From contig CAYVJA010000015.1 of the NCBI GenBank assembly GCA_964451605.1, positions 1 to 43,876 of the forward strand: 43,876 bases of DNA, written 5' to 3'. The translations under genes were made by a program, and so were the position numbers. The stretch is from JAQVSH01 sp964451605 (lineage in GTDB: Bacteria; Bacteroidota; Bacteroidia; Bacteroidales; UBA4181). The notes below the pieces were generated by a model, which searched no databases, was not told the origin of the DNA, and was given only the letters and a program-made list of their open reading frames with translations. Below, piece by piece: positions 33,703 through 41,369 of this stretch. How positions within the stretch are numbered: the first letter of the stretch is position 1; every line of letters starts with the position of its first letter.

Positions 33703-34839
33703 ATGACTTTCACCCGCCTTTTTAGTGATTATGCGCAGTACGCTGCGCCCGGAATGGAGAGCCTGGTATTCAGGCACTCCAACTGGATGCGTTTTTTGGA
33801 ATGGGTTCAGGAAACACCCCGGTTTTCGGTGAATCGGGCGGGTGAATCGGCCGAAGGCCGTTCTATTTGGCAACTCAGTTGGGGAGAGGGTCCCATACCG
33901 GTATTGTTATGGTCGCAGATGCATGGAAATGAAGCCACCGCCTCTCGTGCGCTCTGCGATCTGTTTCGTTTTCTCTCGGTTTCGAACGATGCTTTTCAAC
34001 CCCTTCGTGATTCGCTTTTCCAACGGTTTACCCTCCATTTTTTGCCCATGCTGAACCCCGATGGTGCCGAAATTTGGCAACGGGAAAACGGGCTGGGGAT
34101 AGATATTAACCGCGATGCGCTTCGGCGTACAGCTCCCGAATCGGCAATTCTCTACCGGGTATTTCAGGCGGTGCAGCCCCGGATCGGGTTTAATCTCCAC
34201 GACCAATCCGACTTCTACAGTGTGGGCAGTTCACTGCGCCCTGCCACCCTGACCCTGTTGGCTCCCCCCTTCGATGAGAGCAACCCGGTAAGTCCCGGCA
34301 GACTGTTGGCAATGGCTCTGGTTAACCATATGTTTGGTTTATCCGGACAGCTGTTTCCGGGACATACCGCAAAGTGGCGCGACGATTATGAGCCCAGGGC
34401 GTTTGGCGAATTTTTCCAGCAGGCGGGCACGGCTACTGTGCTGATTGAAGCGGGAGGATTCCCGGCCGATCCGGATAGAAATGTGGCACGACGTCTGATC
34501 TTTTCGCTTCTCCTCTCTTCTCTGGCCGAAGGGATTCCCTCCGAATGTGCCGATTGCTCCCCTCAGAAGCTGGCCTCCTGGAGCCAGGCTCACAGCGGGG
34601 CGATTGAAACAGGTTACCAATCGATTCCATTGAATCGGGAGAATGGAATGTTTTCGCGGATTGAGCGGGATAAATGCATCATGCATAACCAAAACAGCTA
34701 CATCACCGATGTAGGTTACCGGCGGCAAAGTCTTCTCCTGGACGGCATGCTCAAAAGCGAGTTGATACAAGAGGCTGTCGGTGACCTGCGGATGTTTGGA
34801 TCGTACGAGGAGTGCGAACAGAATACCCCTGTCCTATGA
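33703..34839 (+). CDS. M14-family zinc carboxypeptidase
   Basis: This 378-residue metallopeptidase has zinc ligands His74 and Glu77 (QMHGNEA) and His166 (FNLHDQ), a substrate-binding Asn-Arg pair in DINRDAL (about 136), and the catalytic Glu249 in ATVLIEAGG. No signal peptide is visible, so it is probably cytoplasmic and may trim peptidoglycan-derived or other peptides. The family is clear, the substrate is not. The C-terminal 100 residues lie outside the catalytic fold. Its stop overlaps the SpmAB start (ATGA), so the two are translationally coupled. Residues 1-17 may not be translated if the second ATG is used. Confidence 0.88.
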   Translation: MTFTRLFSDYAQYAAPGMESLVFRHSNWMRFLEWVQETPRFSVNRAGESAEGRSIWQLSWGEGPIPVLLWSQMHGNEATASRALCDLFRFLSVSNDAFQPLRDSLFQRFTLHFLPMLNPDGAEIWQRENGLGIDINRDALRRTAPESAILYRVFQAVQPRIGFNLHDQSDFYSVGSSLRPATLTLLAPPFDESNPVSPGRLLAMALVNHMFGLSGQLFPGHTAKWRDDYEPRAFGEFFQQAGTATVLIEAGGFPADPDRNVARRLIFSLLLSSLAEGIPSECADCSPQKLASWSQAHSGAIETGYQSIPLNRENGMFSRIERDKCIMHNQNSYITDVGYRRQSLLLDGMLKSELIQEAVGDLRMFGSYEECEQNTPVL

Positions 34840-36071
34840 CACTACACTACATCTGGGGAGGATTCTTCCTCCTGGCCTTTTTTACTGCCCTTGTGAATTA
34901 TCTCTTCATGGGTCAGACCACTGTCTTTAAAGAGATTATCGACAGCACTTTCGATGCATCGCGTATGGCGGTAATCGATATCGCGCTTCCCCTTATCGGA
35001 ATTATGTCGCTCTGGCTGGGGCTGATGAACATTGGTGAGAAGGCGGGAGCTGTACGCCTTCTGGCACGTCTGGCGGGCCCCTTTTTCCAGAAGCTTTTCC
35101 CCGAAATTCCGCGTAATCACCCGGTTTCCGGACAACTCCTCATGAATTTTTCGGCCAATATGCTGGGGCTCGATAATGCCGCCACCCCGCTCGGGTTAAA
35201 GGCGATGCAGGGGTTGCAGGAGCTGAATCCCGATAAGGAGAGGGCGTCGAATGCGCAGATTATGTTTTTAACACTCAACACTTCAGGGCTTACCATTATT
35301 CCCATCTCTATTTTGGCTCAACGGGCCATTCTGGGCGCCTCGAATCCTACCGATGTCTTTATTCCGATTTTGATTGCCACCTTTGTCTCCACGCTTACAG
35401 GGATGACTTATGTGGCTGTAAGGCAGCGCATTTCGCTGATAAACAGGGTGGTATTGGGATGGATCGGCTCTCTGACCGCCCTGATCGGGGGGGCCGTATG
35501 GTACCTCTCAACCCTGCCGCGGGCTGAGATGGAGGCCACCGCTTCGCTCTGGAGTAACGGACTTCTTTTGTTTGTCATTCTGGGCTTTGTGGCCGGCGGG
35601 ATGTACAAAAAGATTAATGTATTCGAGGCCTTTGTCGAGGGTGCCAAAGGAGGTTTCGAAACCTCTGTAAAAATTATCCCCTATCTGGTGGCTATGCTGG
35701 TGGGAATTGCGGTATTCCGGGCCTCCGGGGCGCTGAGCCTTTTGATGGACGGCATCAGATGGAGCGTGGAACAACTCCACCTTAACTCCGATTTTGTGGA
35801 AGCACTTCCGGTTGCCTTTATGAAACCGCTGAGCGGCAGCGGGGCACGGGCTATGATGATAGAGACTATGAGTCAGTATGGGGCCGACTCGTTTGCAGGC
35901 CGGCTCTCCTGTCTGTTTCAGGGGGCAGCCGATACCACTTTTTACATTTTGGCTCTCTACTTCGGATCGGTGGGTATTAAAAAGATCAGATACTCCATCT
36001 CGGCCGGACTAATAGCCGATGTTGCCGGTGTGTTGGCAGCCATTGCGGTTGCCTACCTCTTTTTTCACTGA
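34836..36071 (+). CDS. SpmA/SpmB fused membrane protein (nucleoside-recognition Gate domains)
   Basis: The 411-residue polytopic protein consists of two Gate (nucleoside recognition) domains in tandem. The first half has the SpmA pattern (NYLFMGQT, MSLWLGLMNIGEKAGA, NMLGLDNAATPLGLKAMQGLQELN). The second half is SpmB-like (EGAKGGFETSVKIIPYLVAMLVGI, MKPLSGSGARAMM, GAADTTFYILALYFGSVGIKKIRYS). In spore formers these are spore maturation proteins; this organism is not expected to sporulate and the Bacteroidetes fusion has no assigned role, though transport of a small molecule is likely. ATG 34836 overlaps the peptidase stop, and an upstream in-frame ATG lies inside that gene. About 120 bases without a clear signal precede gnd. 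Confidence 0.88.
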   Translation: MTLHYIWGGFFLLAFFTALVNYLFMGQTTVFKEIIDSTFDASRMAVIDIALPLIGIMSLWLGLMNIGEKAGAVRLLARLAGPFFQKLFPEIPRNHPVSGQLLMNFSANMLGLDNAATPLGLKAMQGLQELNPDKERASNAQIMFLTLNTSGLTIIPISILAQRAILGASNPTDVFIPILIATFVSTLTGMTYVAVRQRISLINRVVLGWIGSLTALIGGAVWYLSTLPRAEMEATASLWSNGLLLFVILGFVAGGMYKKINVFEAFVEGAKGGFETSVKIIPYLVAMLVGIAVFRASGALSLLMDGIRWSVEQLHLNSDFVEALPVAFMKPLSGSGARAMMIETMSQYGADSFAGRLSCLFQGAADTTFYILALYFGSVGIKKIRYSISAGLIADVAGVLAAIAVAYLFFH

Positions 36072-36192
36072 CAGACAATCCTCTGCAAAAAAGGGGATTG
36101 CGCAGCAAAACATTTCTTTACTGATAGTTGTTACTGACTTTAAGTGGCCGTAGATTGCTTTGATCTATTGCAGCTATAAAAATGGGATTAGC

Positions 36193-37659
36193 ATGGAAAA
36201 ATCGGATATCGGATTGATCGGGTTGGCGGTAATGGGCGAAAATCTGGCCCTCAACATGGAGAGCCGGGGTTTTCGGGTTTCTGTCTACAACCGGACGGTT
36301 CCGGGAGTGGAAGAGAGGGTTGCCGAACACTTTGTTTCGGGAAGAGGCGCCGGGAAGGCTTTTGCCGGTTTCAGCCGGATAGATCAGTTTCTGGCTTCAC
36401 TACAATCGCCCCGGAAGGTCTTTATGATGGTCAGGGCCGGAAAACCGGTCGATGAACTGATAGAGCAGATGCTCCCCTTTCTCGAACCGGGCGACATCCT
36501 GATGGATGGAGGTAATTCGGAATATGCCGATACGGAGCGAAGGGTAGCCTTCCTCGAATCGAAGGGGCTTTATTTTATAGGGGCAGGGGTCTCGGGAGGT
36601 GAAGAGGGGGCTTTGAAGGGTCCGTCGATCATGCCGGGAGGATCGGAAAAGGCCTGGCCGGCTGTAAAGCCTATACTGCAGGCTATTGCTGCCAAGGCCG
36701 ACGATGGTTCGCCCTGTTGTGAATGGATGGGCAGCGGAGGTGCAGGCCACTTTGTAAAGACCATTCACAATGGCATTGAGTATAGCGACATGCAACTTAT
36801 TTCCGAGGCCTATTCGGTAATGAAGGGGCTTTTCCACATGCCGAACGAATCGATTGCCAAGAATTTTGCCCATTGGAATGAGGGCAAATTACAGAGTTAT
36901 CTGATTGAGATTTCAGCGCAGATTCTGCAGTATAAAGAGCCGGACGGAAGCTGGTTAATCGAGAAGATTCTGGATGCAGCCGGTCAAAAAGGCACCGGGA
37001 AATGGTCGGTGAGCGCGGCCCTCGATCTGGGGGTTCCTCTGGGCTTGATTGCCACAGCGGTGTTCGAACGGAATCTCTCGGCGCAGAAGGAGGAGCGTCG
37101 GGCCACCGCAAAACTTTATCAACGCGAACTTGCGGGAGGGGCTCCGGTCAATCCCGACTCGGTACAGCAGATTGAGTCGGCGCTCTTTGCTTCGAAGCTG
37201 GCGGCCTATGCCCAAGGCTTTTCTATACTGCATCGGGCCTCGGAAGCGTGGGGCTGGAAACTGAATCTTGCAGCCATTGCACGCATCTGGCGATCAGGCT
37301 GCATTATCCGTTCGGCCTTCCTGAACCGGATTGCCGAGGCCTGTGAAGCCGATCCGGCACTCTCGAACCTGCTCAAATCGCCGTGGTTTGTTCAGGAGAT
37401 CCGGAGTGCCCTGCCCCGTTGGAAGCAGCTGGTGGCATCGGCAACCACGCACGAGATTGGCGTACCGGCTTTTTCGTCGGCACTGCAATATTTTTACTCG
37501 CTCAGTTCGGAGCATTTGCCCGCCAATCTGATTCAGGCACAACGCGACTATTTCGGAGCCCATACCTACGAACGCACCGACACCCCTCGCGGAGAATTTT
37601 TCCACACCAACTGGACCGGGAAAGGGGGCGACACCCACTCCGGAAGCTATAACGCGTAA
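36193..37659 (+). CDS. gnd: 6-phosphogluconate dehydrogenase (decarboxylating)
   Basis: This 488-residue enzyme oxidises 6-phosphogluconate to ribulose-5-phosphate and CO2 with NADP. The nucleotide motif is GLAVMGENLALNMESRG (about 10-26). The catalytic block MGSGGAGHFVKTIHNGIEYSDMQL includes the Lys, His and Asn of the active site. DAAGQKGTGKWS and the C-terminal helical domain follow, and the tail has GEFFHTNWTG. The ATG at 36193 is chosen because the NADP motif starts straight after it; an ATG 33 bases upstream is less likely. It is the first of gnd-zwf-pgl, the whole oxidative pentose phosphate branch, although in reverse pathway order. Confidence 0.96.
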   Translation: MEKSDIGLIGLAVMGENLALNMESRGFRVSVYNRTVPGVEERVAEHFVSGRGAGKAFAGFSRIDQFLASLQSPRKVFMMVRAGKPVDELIEQMLPFLEPGDILMDGGNSEYADTERRVAFLESKGLYFIGAGVSGGEEGALKGPSIMPGGSEKAWPAVKPILQAIAAKADDGSPCCEWMGSGGAGHFVKTIHNGIEYSDMQLISEAYSVMKGLFHMPNESIAKNFAHWNEGKLQSYLIEISAQILQYKEPDGSWLIEKILDAAGQKGTGKWSVSAALDLGVPLGLIATAVFERNLSAQKEERRATAKLYQRELAGGAPVNPDSVQQIESALFASKLAAYAQGFSILHRASEAWGWKLNLAAIARIWRSGCIIRSAFLNRIAEACEADPALSNLLKSPWFVQEIRSALPRWKQLVASATTHEIGVPAFSSALQYFYSLSSEHLPANLIQAQRDYFGAHTYERTDTPRGEFFHTNWTGKGGDTHSGSYNA

Positions 37660-37669
37660 ACTGCCAGCT

Positions 37670-39196
37670 ATGGAACGGCCAAAAAGTCAAATCATTGTCA
37701 TTTTCGGTGCTTCGGGCGACCTTACACACCGCAAATTGATTCCCGCTCTCTTCTCACTCTACAAAGCCCAAAAGCTGCCTGAGATTTTCGCCATTCTGGG
37801 GGTGAGCCGAACCGACTATTCCGACCCTTCGTACAGAGCATTTCTGCGACAAAAGATGGTGGCACACCTTAAGTCGGATGTACTTCCGGAGGGAGCAGAG
37901 AAATTTCTGGAAAAGGTCTTTTACCATGCCATGGACCCCGCCCTCCCCGACGGATATCCGGGATTGGTGGAGCGGCTTGCTCAATTAGACCGCGAAACGG
38001 GTAACAATGAGAGTTATCTTTACTATCTGGCCACTCCGCCGGTTCTCTACGACAAAATCCCGAAACATCTTAAGGCCGTAAAACTGAATATGGAGGGGTG
38101 CCACGGGGGGGTGAAACGGATTATCATAGAAAAGCCCTTCGGATACGACCTGAAATCGGCCCGCCGGCTTAACAGCATTTACGAAACGGTATTCCGCGAA
38201 AAGCAGCTCTTCCGGATAGATCACTTTCTGGGAAAGGAGACGGTGCAGAATATTCTGGCACTCCGTTTTTCGAACGGCATCTTTGAACCGCTCTGGAATC
38301 GCCGTTATATCGACCGCATTGAGGTTACAGCGGTCGAGAATCTGGGCATTGAGAGCCGGGGCGGCTTTTACGACCATACCGGAGCGCTCCGCGATATGGT
38401 ACAGAATCATCTGATTCAGTTGCTGGCTCTCTGCACCATGGAACCTCCTGCCAGCTATAACGAAAACGACTTCCGTAACGAAGTGGTTAAGATTTATAAG
38501 GCGCTCAGGCCCTTAACTCCCGAAGAGATTGCCCGCGATGTAATCAGAGGGCAATATATGGCTTCGCACCGTTTGGACGGCCCGGTAAAGGGATACCGGG
38601 AAGAGACATCGGTGCATCCTGACTCCCGGACAGAGACCTTTCTGGCCATGAAACTGCACATTGCCAACTGGCGATGGGATGGCGTACCCTTCTACATTCG
38701 TACCGGAAAGCAGATGCCCACTAAGGTCACCGAAGTGGTTGTCCATTTTAAGGCAGCTCCTCACAATATCTTTGGCGACGTTCACGGGAAGCCTTCGCCC
38801 AACAAACTGGTAATCCGCATCCAGCCCAACGAAGGGGTTGTCCTGAAATTCGGGCTTAAGGTGCCGGGGTCGGGCTACGCGGTGAAGGAGGTATCCATGG
38901 ACTTTACATACGACAAATTAGAAGGCACTCCGGTGGCCGACGCCTATGCCCGGCTGATTGAAGATTGTATGAAGGGCGACCCGACCCTCTTTACCCGGAG
39001 CGATGCCGTGGAGGCCAGCTGGGCCTTCTTCAATCCCATTCTGGAAGCATGGGCGGATCATCCCGAGATACCGCTCTATGGCTATCCCGCCGGAACCTGG
39101 GGTCCTTTGGAGGCCGAATCGATAATGGCTCCCGACACCACCTGGAGCAATCCCTGTAAGAATCTTACCGATACCGATCTATATTGCAGTTTATGA
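37670..39196 (+). CDS. zwf: Glucose-6-phosphate 1-dehydrogenase
   Basis: This 508-residue enzyme oxidises glucose-6-phosphate to 6-phosphogluconolactone and supplies NADPH. It has the coenzyme motif FGASGDLTHRKLIPALF (about 12-28), the conserved EKPFGYDL, and the active-site block RIDHFLGKETVQNILALRF with the catalytic His. C-terminal features include RTGKQMPTKVTEVVVHF. Length is normal. It lies 10 bases after gnd, and its stop overlaps the pgl start in an ATGA arrangement. Confidence 0.97.
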   Translation: MERPKSQIIVIFGASGDLTHRKLIPALFSLYKAQKLPEIFAILGVSRTDYSDPSYRAFLRQKMVAHLKSDVLPEGAEKFLEKVFYHAMDPALPDGYPGLVERLAQLDRETGNNESYLYYLATPPVLYDKIPKHLKAVKLNMEGCHGGVKRIIIEKPFGYDLKSARRLNSIYETVFREKQLFRIDHFLGKETVQNILALRFSNGIFEPLWNRRYIDRIEVTAVENLGIESRGGFYDHTGALRDMVQNHLIQLLALCTMEPPASYNENDFRNEVVKIYKALRPLTPEEIARDVIRGQYMASHRLDGPVKGYREETSVHPDSRTETFLAMKLHIANWRWDGVPFYIRTGKQMPTKVTEVVVHFKAAPHNIFGDVHGKPSPNKLVIRIQPNEGVVLKFGLKVPGSGYAVKEVSMDFTYDKLEGTPVADAYARLIEDCMKGDPTLFTRSDAVEASWAFFNPILEAWADHPEIPLYGYPAGTWGPLEAESIMAPDTTWSNPCKNLTDTDLYCSL

Positions 39197-39906
39197 GAAA
39201 AGAGATCTTCGAAGATGCCGCGGCTGTTGCCCGCGGACTAAGCCTTGAACTGATCCGCCTTATAAACGGAAAAGCGGGAGAGCCCTTTTTCCTGGCCATC
39301 TCAGGCGGCTCTACTCCGTCGGTTTGGTTCCGGATTCTGGCCGGGGAGTTTGCCGATAAGGTGAACTGGGAGGCTCTGCGGCTTTTTTGGGTAGATGAGC
39401 GCTGCGTTGAGCCTACCCATCCCGAAAGCAATTACGGAGTGGCTAAGCAGCTGCTTCTGGATCGGGTTCCTCTTGCACCGGAACAGATATTTCGGATTCA
39501 CGGAGAGGCCGACCCTCAACAGGAGGCAAAACGGTACAGTTCGCAGGCAGAGTCCGTCATACCCGCAAGCAACGAGGTTATCCGGTTCGATCTGGTAATT
39601 GCCGGACTGGGAACCGACGGACACACCTCCTCTATCTTTCCGGGACAGGAGGGGTTGCTCTCCTGCATACAGCCTTACGCCGTTTCGGCGCATCCGCAAA
39701 CCAAACAACGCCGGATTGCTCTCACCGGAAAACCCATGATAGAGGCCCGAAACCTGATTTTCCATCTTACAGGAAGCGATAAGCGCGCCATCCTGCAGCA
39801 GGTTTTACACCCTTCGGAGAATAGTTTGCTGCTTCCCTCTGCCTATATTCTGGAGAGAGCACTGAATCCTGCACTCTATATCGACCGCGCTGCTGCAGCC
39901 GGTTGA
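39193..39906 (+). CDS. pgl: 6-phosphogluconolactonase
   Basis: The 237-residue protein of the DevB/NagB-like fold hydrolyses 6-phosphogluconolactone. Family motifs: FFLAISGGSTPSVWF (phosphate-binding loop, about 34-48), LFWVDERCVEPTHPESNYG with the DER motif, and FDLVIAGLGTDGHTSSIFPG with the catalytic GxGxDGHTxSxFPG block. ATG 39193 overlaps the zwf stop (TGA 39194-39196), so translation is coupled; an upstream TTG is rejected. It ends 5 bases from the convergent antiporter gene with no terminator between. Confidence 0.95.
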   Translation: MRKEIFEDAAAVARGLSLELIRLINGKAGEPFFLAISGGSTPSVWFRILAGEFADKVNWEALRLFWVDERCVEPTHPESNYGVAKQLLLDRVPLAPEQIFRIHGEADPQQEAKRYSSQAESVIPASNEVIRFDLVIAGLGTDGHTSSIFPGQEGLLSCIQPYAVSAHPQTKQRRIALTGKPMIEARNLIFHLTGSDKRAILQQVLHPSENSLLLPSAYILERALNPALYIDRAAAAG

Positions 39907-39911
39907 ACCGC

Positions 39912-41228
39912 TCAGCCTTTCCGTCGAAGGGTGTCGTGCGGCCGCTGTATAAGAATGGCAACCAGCACAGAGAACCCCATCAGGTAGGGATAGAACAGGT
40001 ATTTCATCACCAGAAAGGGCGATGCCGATGCCCCGGCCAGCCCAACGGCAGCCAGGAGCTGCGCTCCATAGGGGATCAATCCCTGCATAAAACAGGAGGC
40101 AGTATCGATGATACTGGCCGTTCGACGGGGAGAGATACCATACCGCCTTCGCAAATCGCGGGCAACAGGGCCTACGATGACCAGTGCCACGGTGTTGTTG
40201 GCGGTAAACATATCTACCAGGGCTGTCAGCCCGAACATTCCGAATTCAGCTCCTCTTTTCGACCGTATGCGCTGCGACATATGCGAAAGAAGGTATTGAA
40301 TTCCCCCGTTATATCTGATCATGGCAAGGGTTCCGCCCGCAAGCAGTGCCACCATCGAGACCTCTCCCATAGAGAGGATCCCATCGCCCGCCGCCTTTAA
40401 CGCATGCCAGACAGTAAAATAGCCCCCGGCCACCCCAATGGCGGTTGCCAGAATCATGCCCCCCACCAGCACCAGCATAACATTCATTCCCCAGATAGAG
40501 GCTATCAGTACAAAGAGGTAGGGAACAACCTGAAGCAGACTTTCAGGCCGGAAGGGAATCTCCGGAGCAGAAACCCCCGACGGCTGCAAAAAGAGATAGA
40601 GTAAACAGGTAATCACAGCAGCCGGCAACACCAAACGGAGGTTAAGGGTAAATTTCTCTTTGGGGCGCGACGACTGGGTACGCGTGGCCACAATGGTGGT
40701 GTCGGAAATCATCGAAAGGTTATCGCCAAACATGGCACCCCCCACCACAACACCCAGCATGAAATGGATATCCAGCTTCAATCCGGCAGCTAACTCGGCT
40801 GCCACCGGAACCAGCGCAACCACTGTACCCACCGATGTGCCTATCGAGAGCGACATAAAACAGGCCACAACAAAGAAACCCGCAATCAGCACATTCTGGG
40901 GAAGAAGCGAGATACCCAGGGTAGCAGCAGCCTTTACAGCCCCCATAGCTTCGGCAATTCCGGCGAAGGCGCCCGCCAGAATAAAAATCAAAATCATGGT
41001 AGAGATGTTGGTATCCGACATTCCCTGCACAAAGCGATCTACCTTACGCACCAGCGGAACTTCGGGCTTCATGGCCACTGCCGCGGTGGCCGCAATTAAG
41101 AAGGCTACCGTAACCGGCATAGCATAAAAATCGGCCTTCACCAGTGAGGCTGTCAGGTAAACCAGCACAAAAAGGGCAAAAGGCAACAGGGCTGAAGCAG
41201 AGGGTTGAGGAGTGGGATACTTCAACAT
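39912..41228 (-). CDS. nhaC: NhaC-family Na+/H+ antiporter
   Basis: This 438-residue protein has about 11-12 hydrophobic segments. It has the NhaC-type blocks FILAGAFAGIAEAMGAVKAAATLG, SLSIGTSVGTVVALVPVAAELA, GAMFGDNLSMISDTTIVATRTQ and ALVDMFTANNTVALVIVGPVA. The GDNLSMISDTT motif is characteristic of the family and includes the ion-binding acids. It would extrude Na+ in exchange for H+, or exchange organic acids as some NhaC relatives do. It is a single minus-strand gene with its own promoter-like element, convergent with pgl and divergent from the kinase-FGE gene. Confidence 0.9.
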   Translation of the reverse strand: MLKYPTPQPSASALLPFALFVLVYLTASLVKADFYAMPVTVAFLIAATAAVAMKPEVPLVRKVDRFVQGMSDTNISTMILIFILAGAFAGIAEAMGAVKAAATLGISLLPQNVLIAGFFVVACFMSLSIGTSVGTVVALVPVAAELAAGLKLDIHFMLGVVVGGAMFGDNLSMISDTTIVATRTQSSRPKEKFTLNLRLVLPAAVITCLLYLFLQPSGVSAPEIPFRPESLLQVVPYLFVLIASIWGMNVMLVLVGGMILATAIGVAGGYFTVWHALKAAGDGILSMGEVSMVALLAGGTLAMIRYNGGIQYLLSHMSQRIRSKRGAEFGMFGLTALVDMFTANNTVALVIVGPVARDLRRRYGISPRRTASIIDTASCFMQGLIPYGAQLLAAVGLAGASASPFLVMKYLFYPYLMGFSVLVAILIQRPHDTLRRKG

Positions 41229-41279
41229 AATGTGAGGAAAAAGGAGATTTCAGAGGCACGTCAGCCCGCTATTTTGGGT

Positions 41280-41287
41280 TAAAACTA
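41280..41287 (-). promoter_or_regulatory. Possible -7 element upstream of nhaC
   Basis: TAGTTTTA on the minus strand is one mismatch from TAnnTTTG and lies 51 bases before the nhaC ATG. Confidence 0.35.
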
Positions 41288-41339
41288 CAAAAAGAAGCAG
41301 ACATTGGCCAAAAAAGAGCCAATTTGCAGGGGTTATATG

Positions 41340-41347
41340 TAACTTTG
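41340..41347 (+). promoter_or_regulatory. -7 element upstream of the kinase-FGE gene
   Basis: TAACTTTG matches TAnnTTTG exactly, 22 bases before ATG 41370. A GTG at 41355 would lie right at the expected transcript start, which favours the ATG with GAGG before it. Confidence 0.5.
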
Positions 41348-41369
41348 CCATTATGTGAGCTTTGAGGCT

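Noticed and set aside
36075..36102. Possible terminator after SpmAB (CAATCC/GGATTG)
   Set aside because: Only 6 bp with a long loop and no T run; too weak to call.
41355..41369. GTG start for the kinase-FGE gene
   Set aside because: It sits only 7 bases after a perfect -7 element, where transcription should begin; ATG 41370 has GAGG upstream.
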